From NCBI GenBank assembly GCA_016711085.1, contig JADJTR010000003.1:248001-312000 (forward strand): a stretch of DNA of 64,000 bases, written 5' to 3'. The notes below the pieces were generated by a model, which was given only the letters and a program-made list of their open reading frames with translations, did not search any database and had not been told where the DNA came from. Positions within the stretch are counted from its first letter, which is position 1. The number at the start of each line of letters is the position of its first letter. Both the position numbers and the translations under genes were made by a program. Source of the stretch: Phyllobacteriaceae bacterium. Its GTDB lineage: Bacteria > Pseudomonadota > Alphaproteobacteria > Rhizobiales > Rhizobiaceae. Below are positions 8,426-17,449 of this stretch, piece by piece.

Positions 8426-9975
8426 ATGTCGCCTGAAAAATTCTACCTCACCACCCCGATATTCTATCCGAACGGCGCCCCTCATATCGGCCACGCCTAC
8501 ACGGCGATCGCCACTGACGTCATTGCCCGGTTCGCCCGCCTCGAAGGCAAGGATGTCTTCTTCCTGACCGGCACCGACGAGCACGGCCAGAAGATGCAGC
8601 AGACGGCCGCGAAGGAAGGCATTCAACCCATCGAACTCGCCGACCGCAATTCGGCGGTGTTCCGGAGCATGGTGGCCGAACTCGGCTGCTCCAACGACGA
8701 TTTCATCCGCACCACCGAAACCCGTCATCGCATCTCCTGCCAGCATTTGTGGGAGAAGATGACCGCCAATGGCGATATCTATCTCGACACCTATGGCGGC
8801 TGGTATTCGGTGCGCCAGGAAGCGTTTTTCGACGAGAAGGAAACAACCGTCGGCGAGGACGGCGTGCGCCGCGAACCGCTGGGTTCTCCGGTCGAATGGG
8901 TCGAGGAAGAGAGCTACTATTTCCGCCTGTCCGCCTACCAGGACCGGCTGCTCGACCACTATGAGAGCCATCCGGATTTCATTGCCCCGGCGGAACGCCG
9001 CAACGAGGTGCTGAGCTTCGTCAAATCGGGCCTGCGCGACCTGTCGGCCTCACGCACGACGTTCAACTGGGGCATTCCGGTGCCGGGCGATGCGAAGCAT
9101 GTGATGTATGTCTGGGTCGACGCGCTGACCAACTACATCACGGCCGCCGGCTATCCCGACGAGACGGCGGCGCGCTGGCGCTACTGGCCGGCCGCTGCGC
9201 ATGTCATCGGCAAGGACATCATCCGCTTCCACACCGTCTACTGGCCGGCGTTCCTGATGTCGGCCGGCGTCGAGCCGCCGAAACGCGTCTTCGCCCACGG
9301 ATTCTTGTACAACAAGGGCGAGAAGATGTCGAAATCGGTCGGCAACGTCATCGACCCGTTCAATCTGCATCGCCGGCTTACGGCGTCGACCAGGTGCGCT
9401 ACTTCTTCCTGCGCGAGGTGCCGTTCGGCCAGGACGGCAACTATTCGCACGAGGCGATCGTCAACCGCATCAACGCCGATCTCGCCAACGATCTCGGCAA
9501 TCTGGCGCAGCGCTCGCTGTCGATGATCGCCAAGAATTGCGGCGGCAAGGTTCCGGCCCGGGGCGAATTGGCCGGGCAGGACAAGGCGATCCTCGCAGCC
9601 GCCGACAACGCGCTCGCCGAGGCGCGTTCCGCCATGGCGGGACAGGCGATCCATACCGCCATCGCGGCGACCTTCGCCGTTGTGGCCGACGCCAACCGCT
9701 ATTTTGCCGGTGAAGCGCCGTGGGCGTTGAAAAAGACCGGTCCCATGCGCATGGAAACGGTGCTGTGGACGACGGCCGAGGTCATCCGCCGGCTTTCGAT
9801 CCAGTGCCTCGCCGTGATGCCCGATTCGGCCGCCAAGCTGCTCGACATGCTCGCGGTTCCGGCTGACAAGCGCCTGTTCGCGCACGCCGGCGAAAACTTC
9901 GCGCTTGTTTCCGGGACGCCGCTGCCGGCGCCGCAGCCGGTGTTTCCGCGTTATGTGGAGCCGGCCGAGTCGTGA
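8426..9975 (+). CDS. metG: Methionyl-tRNA synthetase, frame broken once near 9368-9375
   Basis: MetG charges tRNA-Met. The class I signature PHIGH is at about residues 18-22 and KMSKS near residue 300. After VIDPFNL the frame is lost: the sequence carries two extra single bases (C at 9368, G at 9375), and removing them gives IAAYGVDQVRYFFLRE and restores the frame through to the stop at 9973-9975. No C-terminal tRNA-binding EMAP domain is present, typical of the alphaproteobacterial form of about 516 residues. The end overlaps the tatD start (TGATG). As an essential gene, it was probably intact in the organism. Confidence 0.88.
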
Positions 9976-10754
9976 TGCTCATCGACACCCACTGCCATCT
10001 CGATTTTCCCGATTTCGCCGAGGAGCGCGCGGCCATCGTGGCGCGGGCGGAGGCAGACGGCATCGGCCGCATGGTGACGATTTCGACCCGCATTCGCCGT
10101 TTCGACGCCATCCGCGCCATCGCCGAGGCCCATCCCTCGGTGTTTTGTTCGGTCGGCACGCATCCGCACAATGCCGGCGAGGAACAGGGCATTTCGGCCG
10201 ACGAAATCGTGGCGCTGGCCGAGCATCCGAAGGTCGTCGCCATTGGCGAAGCCGGGCTCGACTACCACTATGACAAGGCTCCGCGCGACGCCCAGGCCGA
10301 GGGCTTGCGCATCCATATCGGCGCGTCGCGGCGCACCGGCCTGCCGCTGGTCATCCACGCGCGCTCGGCCGACGCCGACATGGCGCAAATCCTCGAAGAG
10401 GAGATGGGGAAGGGGGCTTTCCCCTTCATCCTGCACTGCTTTTCGTCCGGCCGGGCGCTGGCTGAAACCGGGGTCAAGCTCGGCGGTTATGTGTCGTTTT
10501 CCGGCATTTTGACCTTCAAGACTTCGGAGGAGTTGCGCGCCATCGCCCGCGACATGCCGCGCGACCGGCTTCTGGTCGAAACCGACGCGCCTTACCTCGC
10601 GCCGGTTCCGCATCGCGGCAAACGCAACGAGCCGGCGCTGGTCAGGCACACGGCCGAGGTGTTGGCCGATACGCTCGGCCTGACGCTGGACGGCGTTGCC
10701 GACATCACCACGACGAATGCGCTTCGCGTCTTCTCGCGGATGCCCGTGCCGTGA
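9975..10754 (+). CDS. tatD: TatD-family metal-dependent deoxyribonuclease
   Basis: TatD-family hydrolases are TIM-barrel nucleases that use two metal ions. The 259-residue protein begins MLIDTHCHLD with the HxH metal ligands, then has GEAGLDYHY, a VIHARSAD segment, HCFSS and ETDAPYLAP, which supply the remaining metal ligands. Start ATG 9975 overlaps the metG stop; the end overlaps the next gene by four bases, so the three are translationally coupled. The metG–tatD–MBL hydrolase order is widespread in bacteria, but the biological role of this paralogue is not settled. Confidence 0.92.
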   Translation: MLIDTHCHLDFPDFAEERAAIVARAEADGIGRMVTISTRIRRFDAIRAIAEAHPSVFCSVGTHPHNAGEEQGISADEIVALAEHPKVVAIGEAGLDYHYDKAPRDAQAEGLRIHIGASRRTGLPLVIHARSADADMAQILEEEMGKGAFPFILHCFSSGRALAETGVKLGGYVSFSGILTFKTSEELRAIARDMPRDRLLVETDAPYLAPVPHRGKRNEPALVRHTAEVLADTLGLTLDGVADITTTNALRVFSRMPVP

Positions 10755-11575
10755 CAAGCGACATTCTGCGTCTGACCATTCTCGGCTGCGGCTCGTCGCC
10801 CGGCACGCCGCGCATCACCGGCGACTGGGGCGCTTGCGATCCGTCAAACCCGAAGAACCGGCGCACCCGCGCCGCCGCGCTGATCGAACGCTTTTCGCGT
10901 CGCGGCGTCACCCGCGTCGCCATCGACACCGGCCCGGATTTCCGCGAACAGATGGTGCGCGCCGGCGTCACGCGGCTTGACGCGGTTGTCTACACGCACG
11001 CCCATGCCGACCATATCCATGGCGTCGACGACCTGCGCGGTTATGTGCTGGAGCAGCGCCGGCGCATGGACATCTTCGCCGACGCAGCGACGCTGGCGCG
11101 GCTCAGCGCCGGTTTCGGCTATTGCTTCGAGACGCCGCATGGCAGCACCTATCCGCCGATCCTGATCGCCCATGAAATCGAGCACGGCAAGACCATCGCC
11201 ATCGACGGGGAGGGGGGCCCCCTCGCCGTCGAGGCTCTTCCGCAGAGGCATGGCGACATCTTTTCGCTGGGTCTGCGCATCGGCGGCATCGCCTATTGCA
11301 CCGATGTCTCGGGATTTTCCGGCGCGACGGCGGCGCGACTGACAGGGCTCGACGCTCTCGTCATCGACGCATTGCAATACAAGCCGCATCCGAGCCATTT
11401 CTCGCTCGCACAGGCGCTCGACTGGATCGGCCGGCTGGCGCCGAAGCGCGCCGTTTTGACCCACATGCATGTGCCGCTGGACTATGACGTGGTGATCCGC
11501 GAGACGCCGGCGCATGTCGAACCGGCCTATGACGGGCTGGTCATCGACATGCCAACGCCGAGGGATTGGCCATGA
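10751..11575 (+). CDS. MBL-fold metallo-hydrolase (PhnP-like)
   Basis: A metallo-beta-lactamase-fold phosphodiesterase-type enzyme of 274 residues beginning with GTG 10751. It shows LTILGCGSSPGTPRI at the start, the metal-binding THAHADHIHG motif around residues 80-89, a later YCTDVSG aspartate and VLTHMHVP histidines. The GCGSS(P/S)G start and the D-G-D spacing are like PhnP, a cyclic phosphodiesterase, but no phn genes are nearby, so the substrate is unknown. It overlaps tatD and the downstream deacylase by four bases each, consistent with one operon. Confidence 0.88.
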   Translation: MTSDILRLTILGCGSSPGTPRITGDWGACDPSNPKNRRTRAAALIERFSRRGVTRVAIDTGPDFREQMVRAGVTRLDAVVYTHAHADHIHGVDDLRGYVLEQRRRMDIFADAATLARLSAGFGYCFETPHGSTYPPILIAHEIEHGKTIAIDGEGGPLAVEALPQRHGDIFSLGLRIGGIAYCTDVSGFSGATAARLTGLDALVIDALQYKPHPSHFSLAQALDWIGRLAPKRAVLTHMHVPLDYDVVIRETPAHVEPAYDGLVIDMPTPRDWP

Positions 11576-12072
11576 TTATGGAACTCAAGCCAACGAATGG
11601 CGGCGGCAGCATCGCGCGCGTCGGAGAAGCTGCGAGGGCGGCCGGGTTGGCGATCGTCGTCAAACGCATGGGAGAATCGACACGCACGGCCGAGGAAGCG
11701 GCGACGCAGTGTGGCGTCACGGTCAATAGAATCGTCAAATCGCTCGTCTTTCAAGGTGCTTCGAGCGGCCGGCTCATGTTGTTTCTCATTCCCGGCGACT
11801 GTCAGATGGACCTCGCCAAGGCCGCCATCGTCGCTGGCGAGACGCTGAAGCGGGCCGATGCGCGCATGGTGCGCGATGAGACCGGTTTCGCCATTGGCGG
11901 CGTTTCGCCGCTCGGCCACCGTATCGCCATCCGCACCTTTGCCGATGCGGCGCTGCTGGAGCAGCCGACGGTGTGGGCGGCGGCCGGCGCGCACGACGCG
12001 GTGTTCGAGGCGGAACCGAAGGCGTTGGTCAAGGCGGCGGGGGCGACCATCGCCGATTTGGCAGCGGATTGA
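11572..12072 (+). CDS. YbaK/EbsC-family aminoacyl-tRNA deacylase
   Basis: The 166-residue protein has the YbaK/ProX fold: it opens with a helix, then has TRTAEEAATQCGV, IVKSLVFQ with the conserved lysine, LFLIPGD and GFAIGGVSPLGH. Family members hydrolyse mischarged aminoacyl-tRNA (for example Cys- or Ala-tRNA-Pro). ATG 11572 overlaps the preceding stop in an ATGA. It closes the rlpA-to-deacylase rightward block. Which amino acid it edits cannot be told from sequence. Confidence 0.88.
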   Translation: MIMELKPTNGGGSIARVGEAARAAGLAIVVKRMGESTRTAEEAATQCGVTVNRIVKSLVFQGASSGRLMLFLIPGDCQMDLAKAAIVAGETLKRADARMVRDETGFAIGGVSPLGHRIAIRTFADAALLEQPTVWAAAGAHDAVFEAEPKALVKAAGATIADLAAD

Positions 12073-12176
12073 GACGGCATCGCCCAAGCGATTGATCCTT
12101 CGTATCAATCAGAAAGTTCCATAATCCATCTTATGCGAATTAGATTTGACCGCACGCTGGGCTTTGCGCCGCCGCC

Positions 12177-12536
12177 CTACCGCTGGAAGAGCGCCGCGAC
12201 CGCCACGCCAAGCCAGCCGGCAATCATGACGACGCCACCAGTCGGCGCGGCCATGGGAAACAGGCGCTCGCCGATCAAGGCCCGCAGCGTCAGGTCGCCG
12301 ACGAAAAGCGCGACCCCGATGGCGATGGCGAGCGTCGCGTAGCGCATCCATTGCCGTTCGCGCCCGGCCAGCGACAGGCCGATAAAAGCGGCGGCGTGGC
12401 TCAGCGCGACCAGCGCGACGGCGCTCCACATGCGCTCGTCGGCGCCGTGGGCGCTGGCGGCCGCCGCCGCGACGCCAACGGCGCCAGCGAGGCCGGCGAA
12501 AACCAGTTCGGGCCGATTGGGCGCCATTCGGTGCAT
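12177..12536 (-). CDS. DUF423 small membrane protein
   Basis: This 119-residue protein has about four predicted membrane helices and the DUF423 pattern: GLAGAVGVAAAAASAHG near the start, then hydrophobic segments and a GWLGVAVAALF end. The family (YwdK/YgdD-like) has no established function. Start M12536 or M12527 is possible. It is isolated on the minus strand between the YbaK-like gene and mazG and shares a divergent promoter region with mazG. Confidence 0.85.
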   Translation of the reverse strand: MHRMAPNRPELVFAGLAGAVGVAAAAASAHGADERMWSAVALVALSHAAAFIGLSLAGRERQWMRYATLAIAIGVALFVGDLTLRALIGERLFPMAAPTGGVVMIAGWLGVAVAALFQR

Positions 12537-12632
12537 TTGCCACTCCGCATTTGTCCAATTGATCTGTGCAATGGACGATATGCCTGTGCAAGTGCGATTG
12601 TTGCGCGGAGCGCGGCCGGATAGGTTGCGCCC

Positions 12633-13421
12633 ATGACCCCGTCCCGCGATATTTCCCGCCTTATCGAGATCATGGCGGCGCTGCGCACGCCGAAAACCGG
12701 TTGCCCGTGGGATCTGGAACAGACCTACGCAACCATCGCGCCCTACACGATCGAGGAGGCCTATGAGGTGGCCGAGGCGATCGCCCAAGGCGATTTCAAT
12801 GAATTGCGCGTCGAACTGGGCGACCTGTTCCTGCAGGTCGTCTATCACGCCCGCATGGCCGAGGAGGAAGGCCGCTTCGCCTTTGGCGACGTGGTCGAGG
12901 CGATCACGAGCAAAATGATCCGCCGCCATCCCCATGTCTTCGGCGACGAGGACGCGCGCGCCGCCGGAGCGGCCAAGGGGTTCTGGGAGAAGATCAAGGC
13001 CGGGGAAAAAGCGGAAAAAGGCGATAAATCACAAGGTCATCTTGACGATGTGCCGCTCGCCCTGCCCGCGCTGACCCGGGCGTTGAAGCTGCAGCAGAAG
13101 GCCGCCCGCGTCGGTTTCGACTGGAAGGACGCCTCGCCGATCCTCGACAAGATCGCCGAGGAAATCGGCGAATTGCGCGAGGCGATGGAAGCCGGCGACG
13201 CGGCGCATGTGGCCGAGGAATTCGGCGACACTCTGTTTTCGCTGGTCAATTTCGGCCGCCATCTCGGGCTCGACGCGGAAAACGCTTTGCGCGGCACCAA
13301 CGACAAGTTCCGCCACCGTTTCCATGCGGTTGAGTGCGGGCTCGCCGACAAGGGTGTGAAGCTCGGCGAGGCGACGCTGGAGGAGATGGAAGCGCTCTGG
13401 CAGGCGGCGAAGGGGCGTTAA
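12633..13421 (+). CDS. mazG: Nucleoside triphosphate pyrophosphohydrolase MazG
   Basis: MazG hydrolyses (d)NTPs to monophosphates and pyrophosphate, limiting misincorporation. The 262-residue protein holds two MazG domains: the first carries GCPWDLEQTY and the EEAYEVAEAI...ELGDLFLQVVYHA metal-binding helices, the second the KxxEEIGELREAM and EEFGDTLFSLVNF counterparts. The length and tandem layout match the standard enzyme. It converges on hflX with a four-base overlap of the ends. Confidence 0.95.
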   Translation: MTPSRDISRLIEIMAALRTPKTGCPWDLEQTYATIAPYTIEEAYEVAEAIAQGDFNELRVELGDLFLQVVYHARMAEEEGRFAFGDVVEAITSKMIRRHPHVFGDEDARAAGAAKGFWEKIKAGEKAEKGDKSQGHLDDVPLALPALTRALKLQQKAARVGFDWKDASPILDKIAEEIGELREAMEAGDAAHVAEEFGDTLFSLVNFGRHLGLDAENALRGTNDKFRHRFHAVECGLADKGVKLGEATLEEMEALWQAAKGR

Positions 13422-14747
13422 TTTTTCAGCCGCCGCCTGATGTCGTCTATGGCGACGGACGTCGTCTGCACCGTCAGCGCCACGCCGCCATCGGCGCGAT
13501 CCTTGCGCTTCACCACCGACGCATTTCGGTAAATCCGGTCGATTTCGCCCATTTTGCCGGGAGGAACGACGATTTCGGCTGTGGTCAACTGGCCGGCGAC
13601 GTGTTTCTCGATCGCGGCGAGCAGGGCGTCGAGCCCCTCGCCCGTCGCCGCCGATATCGCCACGACGCGGCTGGCGGCTTCGTCGAGAAGGCGGTTGCGG
13701 TTCTCCTGCGGAAGCAGGTCGATCTTGTTCCAGACTTCCAGCACGCGGGCGTGATCGGAGGCATCGACGCCAAGGTCGCCGAGAATCTGTTCGACATCCT
13801 GGGCCTGCGCCGCCGTGTCGGGATCGGAAATGTCGCGCAGATGCACGACGAGATCGGCCTCGACCACCTCTTCCAAGGTGGCGCGGAAGGCGGCGACGAG
13901 ATGGGTCGGCAGGTCCGAGATGAATCCGACCGTATCGGACAGGATGACATTCGTGCCATGCGGCAGCCGCAAGCGCCGCAGCGTCGGGTCGAGCGTGGCG
14001 AACAGCATGTCCTCGGCCAACACGCCCGCGCCGGTCAGCCGGTTGAACAGCGTCGATTTGCCGGCATTGGTGTAGCCGACGATGGCGACGACCGGGTACG
14101 GCGCCTTGCGACGTTTGGCGCGGTGCAATTCGCGGGTGCGTTTGACCGTTTCGAGCTCGCGTTTCAGCTTGATGATCTTCTCCTGCAGCAGGCGCCGGTC
14201 GGATTCGATCTGGGTTTCGCCGGGGCCGCCCATGAAACCGCCGCCGCCGCGCTGGCGCTCCAGATGGGTCCAGGAGCGGACCAGACGGCCGCGCTGGTAT
14301 TCCAGATGGGCGAGGTCGACCTGGAGAACGCCTTCCTTTGTGCGCGCCCTTTCGCCGAAGATTTCCAGGATCAGACCGGTGCGGTCGAGCACCTTGGCCG
14401 AAAACGCCTTCTCCAGATTGCGTTGCTGCACCGGGGTCAGCGCATGGTCGACGATGACAAGTTCGGCCTCGTGTTCTTTCACGTCGGCCGCGATTTCCTC
14501 AAGCTTGCCGGTGCCGATCAACGTCGCGGGGCGCGGCGTGTGGACAGGAACGATGCGCGAGGCGACGGGAAAAAGGTCGATGGCGCGCGTCAAGCCCAGC
14601 GCCTCCTCAAGATCGGGCCTCGGGAGAGCGCTTCAGGCGTGGCCGGCTTTCGTCGTCGGAGCGTTCGTGAAAACGTTCGGGCAAAACCGGGACGATGACG
14701 ACGGCGCGCACGCCCTGCCCTGCCGATCCGGTCGCGGCTTCTCCCAA
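13418..14747 (-). CDS. hflX: Ribosome-associated GTPase HflX, frame broken near 14612
   Basis: HflX is a GTPase that splits or rescues ribosomes. The main part has the HflX N-domain (GTGKLEEIA, VVDHALTPVQQRNLEK), the glycine-rich GGGGFMGGPGETQIE linker, G1 GYTNAGKST, G3 DTVGFI and G4 NKID. Upstream of the LGLTRAIDLFPV segment the frame meets a stop, while the next frame gives the normal N-terminal strand AVVIVPVLPERF...SDDESRPRL; one surplus base around 14609-14616 explains this. The start is unclear: the only candidate in the restored frame is TTG 14747, after an in-frame TGA, so another error is possible. It follows hfq, the classic hfq–hflX order. Confidence 0.85.
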
Positions 14748-14778
14748 CTCAGTGGCCCGCCCTGCGCGTCAAAACGCG

Positions 14779-15027
14779 TCAGCCGTCCTTCTGCGGTTCT
14801 TCGCCTTCGAACATCTGCACCGGCTGGCTCGGCATGATGGTCGATATCGCATGCTTGTAGACAAGTTGCGAATGGCCGTCCCGACGCAGCAGCACGCAGA
14901 AATTGTCGAAGGAGGTGACGACGCCGGTCAGTTTGACGCCATTCACCAGGAAAATCGTCAACGGGTTCTTGGTTTTGCGGACCGTGTTGAGAAACTGGTC
15001 CTGCAGGTTTTGCGAGCGTTCCGCCAT
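14779..15027 (-). CDS. hfq: RNA chaperone Hfq
   Basis: Hfq forms a hexameric ring that pairs small RNAs with mRNAs. The 82-residue frame has the complete Sm-like fold: Sm1 with FLVNGVKLTGVVTSFDNFCV and Sm2 with LVYKHAISTIMP, including the KH pair of the proximal face. The C-terminal tail is short, as in other alphaproteobacteria. It lies between the aminotransferase and hflX and is probably transcribed with hflX. Confidence 0.98.
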   Translation of the reverse strand: MAERSQNLQDQFLNTVRKTKNPLTIFLVNGVKLTGVVTSFDNFCVLLRRDGHSQLVYKHAISTIMPSQPVQMFEGEEPQKDG

Positions 15028-15137
15028 TTTTCTTGTCCGTCCGTCCCCATTCCGGAAATCGCGACGCAAAACACACATGGTTGCGCCACGGCGTCAAACG
15101 CGGCTGTTGTCGCATTTTGGCGCATAGCCAGCGAATA

Positions 15138-15997
15138 TCAGGCTTGGGTATGCTCCGCAATGTCAAAAAACGCCGCGCGAAGCGCCAACGCGGTCTGCCC
15201 CGGATGGCCGTTGGCAACCGGCGCGCCGTCAATGGCGACAACCGGCATGACGATGGTGGTGGCGGCGGTGATGAAGGCTTCGCGCGCGCCTTTGGCCTCC
15301 TCGACCGAGAAGCCGCGTTCCTCGATCGTCAGGCCGAGTTTCGCCGCCACTTCGAACAAGGTTGTGCGCGTCACGCCGCGCAGGATGCCGTGTTCGGCCG
15401 GCCGCGTGACCAGCTTGCCATCCTTCGACACGATCCAGGCGTTGGTGGCCGCGCCCTCCTTGACCGTGCCGTCGGCGTCGACGAACCAGGCTTCCGCCGC
15501 GCCCTGCTCCTTCGCCTGCTGGCGGGCAAGCACATTGGGCAGCAGGCCGACGGTCTTGATGTCGACGCGGTCCCAGCGGTTTTCCGGCACGGTAATGACC
15601 TTGACGCCGGTCTCGGCCTTTTCTGCGCGGCGTCGTGATCTGTGCGCTTGGCGGTGACGACCAGCGACGACGCCGCATCCGCCGGGAAAACATGGTCGCG
15701 CGGCGCGACGCCGCGGGTAACCTACAGATAGACCATGCCGTTGACGACGCGATTGCGCGTCACCGTCTCGCGGATGATGACGAGGAGCGCGGCGCGGCCA
15801 ACCGGCCAGTCCATCCGCAATTCGCGCAGCGAGCGGTCGAGACGGTCGAGATGGCGGGTCATGTCGACGATGACGCCGTGCTTGACCTCGCAGACCTCGT
15901 AGACACCGTCGGCGAACTGATAGCCGCGATCCTCGATATGGACGGCGGCGTTGTCGTGGCGCACATAGCGGCCGTTGACATAGGCGATGCGCAGCAT
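15138..15997 (-). CDS. dat: D-amino acid aminotransferase, interrupted by a stop and a frameshift
   Basis: PLP fold-type IV transaminase related to D-alanine and branched-chain aminotransferases. The N-terminal 91 residues (YVNGRYV, HIEDRGYQFADGVYEV) end at a TAG at 15722-15724 where family members continue (…GMVYL-x-VTRGVAPRDH). The frame stays readable after TAG and gives the active-site region SLVVTAKRTDHDAA, then a missing A in an AAAA run near 15616-15622 shifts it; the next frame supplies ETGVKVITV, KEGAATNAWIV and the C-terminus to 15138. A C-to-T change (CAG to TAG) plus one deletion would explain both. It may be a real pseudogene or sequence error. Neighbours are ntrX and hfq. Confidence 0.8.
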
Positions 15998-16077
15998 CGG
16001 CGATTCCCCTCGGAGTTTCGCGCCGGCTTACGGCGGAAAAAGCGCAAGGGCAAGGCAAGGGGGTGAAGGCCCCTTCC

Positions 16078-17439
16078 CTATACCCCCAGCGACTTCAGCT
16101 TCCGATGAAGCGCCGATCGCTCCATGCCGACGAACTCGGCGGTGCGCGAGATGTTGCCGCCGAAGCGGTTGATCTGGGCGATCAGGTATTCCTTCTCGAA
16201 CATCTCGCGCGCCTCGCGCAGCGGCAGCGCCATGATATGGGCGTCGGATTGCGACGGCGCCTTCGGCATCATGTCGCCGATCTCGGCGGGCAGCATGTCG
16301 GCCGTGACCGGCGCTTCCGGATCCTCGGAACGGGCGAGGATGAGCAAGCGCTCGATGTTGTTCTTCAATTGCCGCACATTTCCCGGCCAGTGATGCGCCT
16401 GCAGAACGGCGAGCGCATCCTCTGCGAGGCGGCGCGGGCGCATGCCCGCCTGGCGGGCGATCAGGCTCATGAAATGGTCGATCAGGAGGGGAATGTCCTC
16501 GCGCCGTTCCGACAACGACGGCACACGCACCGGCACGACGGCGAGGCGGTGATAGAGGTCCTCCCGGAAACGGCCGTCGGCGATCATCGCTTCGAGGTTC
16601 TGCGCCGTCGAGGCGATGACGCGGACATCGACCTTGACCCGCTTGGCGCCGCCGACGCGCTCGAATTGCTGGTCGACCAGGACGCGCAGGATTTTCGATT
16701 GCGTCTCGCGCGGCATGTCGGCGACCTCGTCGATATAGAGGATGCCGCGATGGGCCTCCTCGAGCGCGCCGACCTTGCGCTCGCCGCCATTCGATTCGGT
16801 GCCGAACAATTCGATTTCCATGCGCTCCGGCGTGATCGTGGCGGCGTTCAGCGTGACGAACGGTCCGCCGGCGCGCATCGAGGCGGTGTGGATGGCGCGG
16901 GCGACCAGTTCCTTGCCCGAACCCGACGCGCCCATGATGAGGACGCGGCTGTTGGTCGGCGCAATGCGCTCGATCAGCTGGCGCAACTGGCTCAGCGCGT
17001 GCGACACGCCGATCAGGTCGAACGAATCGGTGGCGCGACGCTTCAGGTCGACGACTTCGCGCTTGAGTTTCGAGGTTTCGAGCGCGCGTTCGGCGATCAG
17101 GATCAGCCGATCCGCCTTGAACGGCTTCTCGATGAAATCATAGGCGCCGCGGCGAATGGCGGCGACCGCCGTCTCGATGTTGCCGTGGCCGGAAATCATG
17201 ACAACGGGAAGGTCGGGGTGGCGGCGCTTGACTTCGTCGAGCAATTCCAGCCCGTCGAGACGCGAACCTTGCAGCCAGACGTCGAGGAAAACCAGCGCCG
17301 GCAGGCGTTCGGCGATGGCGGCGAGCGCGCCGTCGGCGTCGCCGGCGGTGCGGGTTTCGTTGCCCTCGTCGGAAAGGATGCCGGCGACGAGTTCGCGAAT
17401 GTCGGTCTCGTCGTCGATGATCAGGATATCGGAAGCCAT
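16078..17439 (-). CDS. ntrX: Nitrogen regulation response regulator NtrX
   Basis: Response regulator partner of NtrY. The 453-residue protein has a receiver domain (residues 1-120; IIDDE acidic pair, phospho-acceptor Asp in VFLDVWLQGS), a sigma-54-type AAA+ domain with Walker A GASGSGKE and a C-terminal Fis-type helix-turn-helix (RTAEFVGMERSALHRKL). The loop after ELFG reads TESNGGERKVGALEEAH, so the GAFTGA motif needed to touch sigma-54 is absent, as is known for alphaproteobacterial NtrX. It probably acts without sigma-54. A GGGA ribosome binding site precedes ATG 17439, and the gene follows ntrY by 10 bases. Confidence 0.95.
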   Translation of the reverse strand: MASDILIIDDETDIRELVAGILSDEGNETRTAGDADGALAAIAERLPALVFLDVWLQGSRLDGLELLDEVKRRHPDLPVVMISGHGNIETAVAAIRRGAYDFIEKPFKADRLILIAERALETSKLKREVVDLKRRATDSFDLIGVSHALSQLRQLIERIAPTNSRVLIMGASGSGKELVARAIHTASMRAGGPFVTLNAATITPERMEIELFGTESNGGERKVGALEEAHRGILYIDEVADMPRETQSKILRVLVDQQFERVGGAKRVKVDVRVIASTAQNLEAMIADGRFREDLYHRLAVVPVRVPSLSERREDIPLLIDHFMSLIARQAGMRPRRLAEDALAVLQAHHWPGNVRQLKNNIERLLILARSEDPEAPVTADMLPAEIGDMMPKAPSQSDAHIMALPLREAREMFEKEYLIAQINRFGGNISRTAEFVGMERSALHRKLKSLGV

Positions 17440-17449
17440 GACGGTCCCT

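Noticed and set aside
13334..14698. A 454-codon rightward frame opposite hflX
   Set aside because: Antisense to the HflX GTPase motifs and without a ribosome binding site.
16078..17439. NtrX as a sigma-54 activator
   Set aside because: The GAFTGA loop is missing, so direct sigma-54 activation is unlikely.
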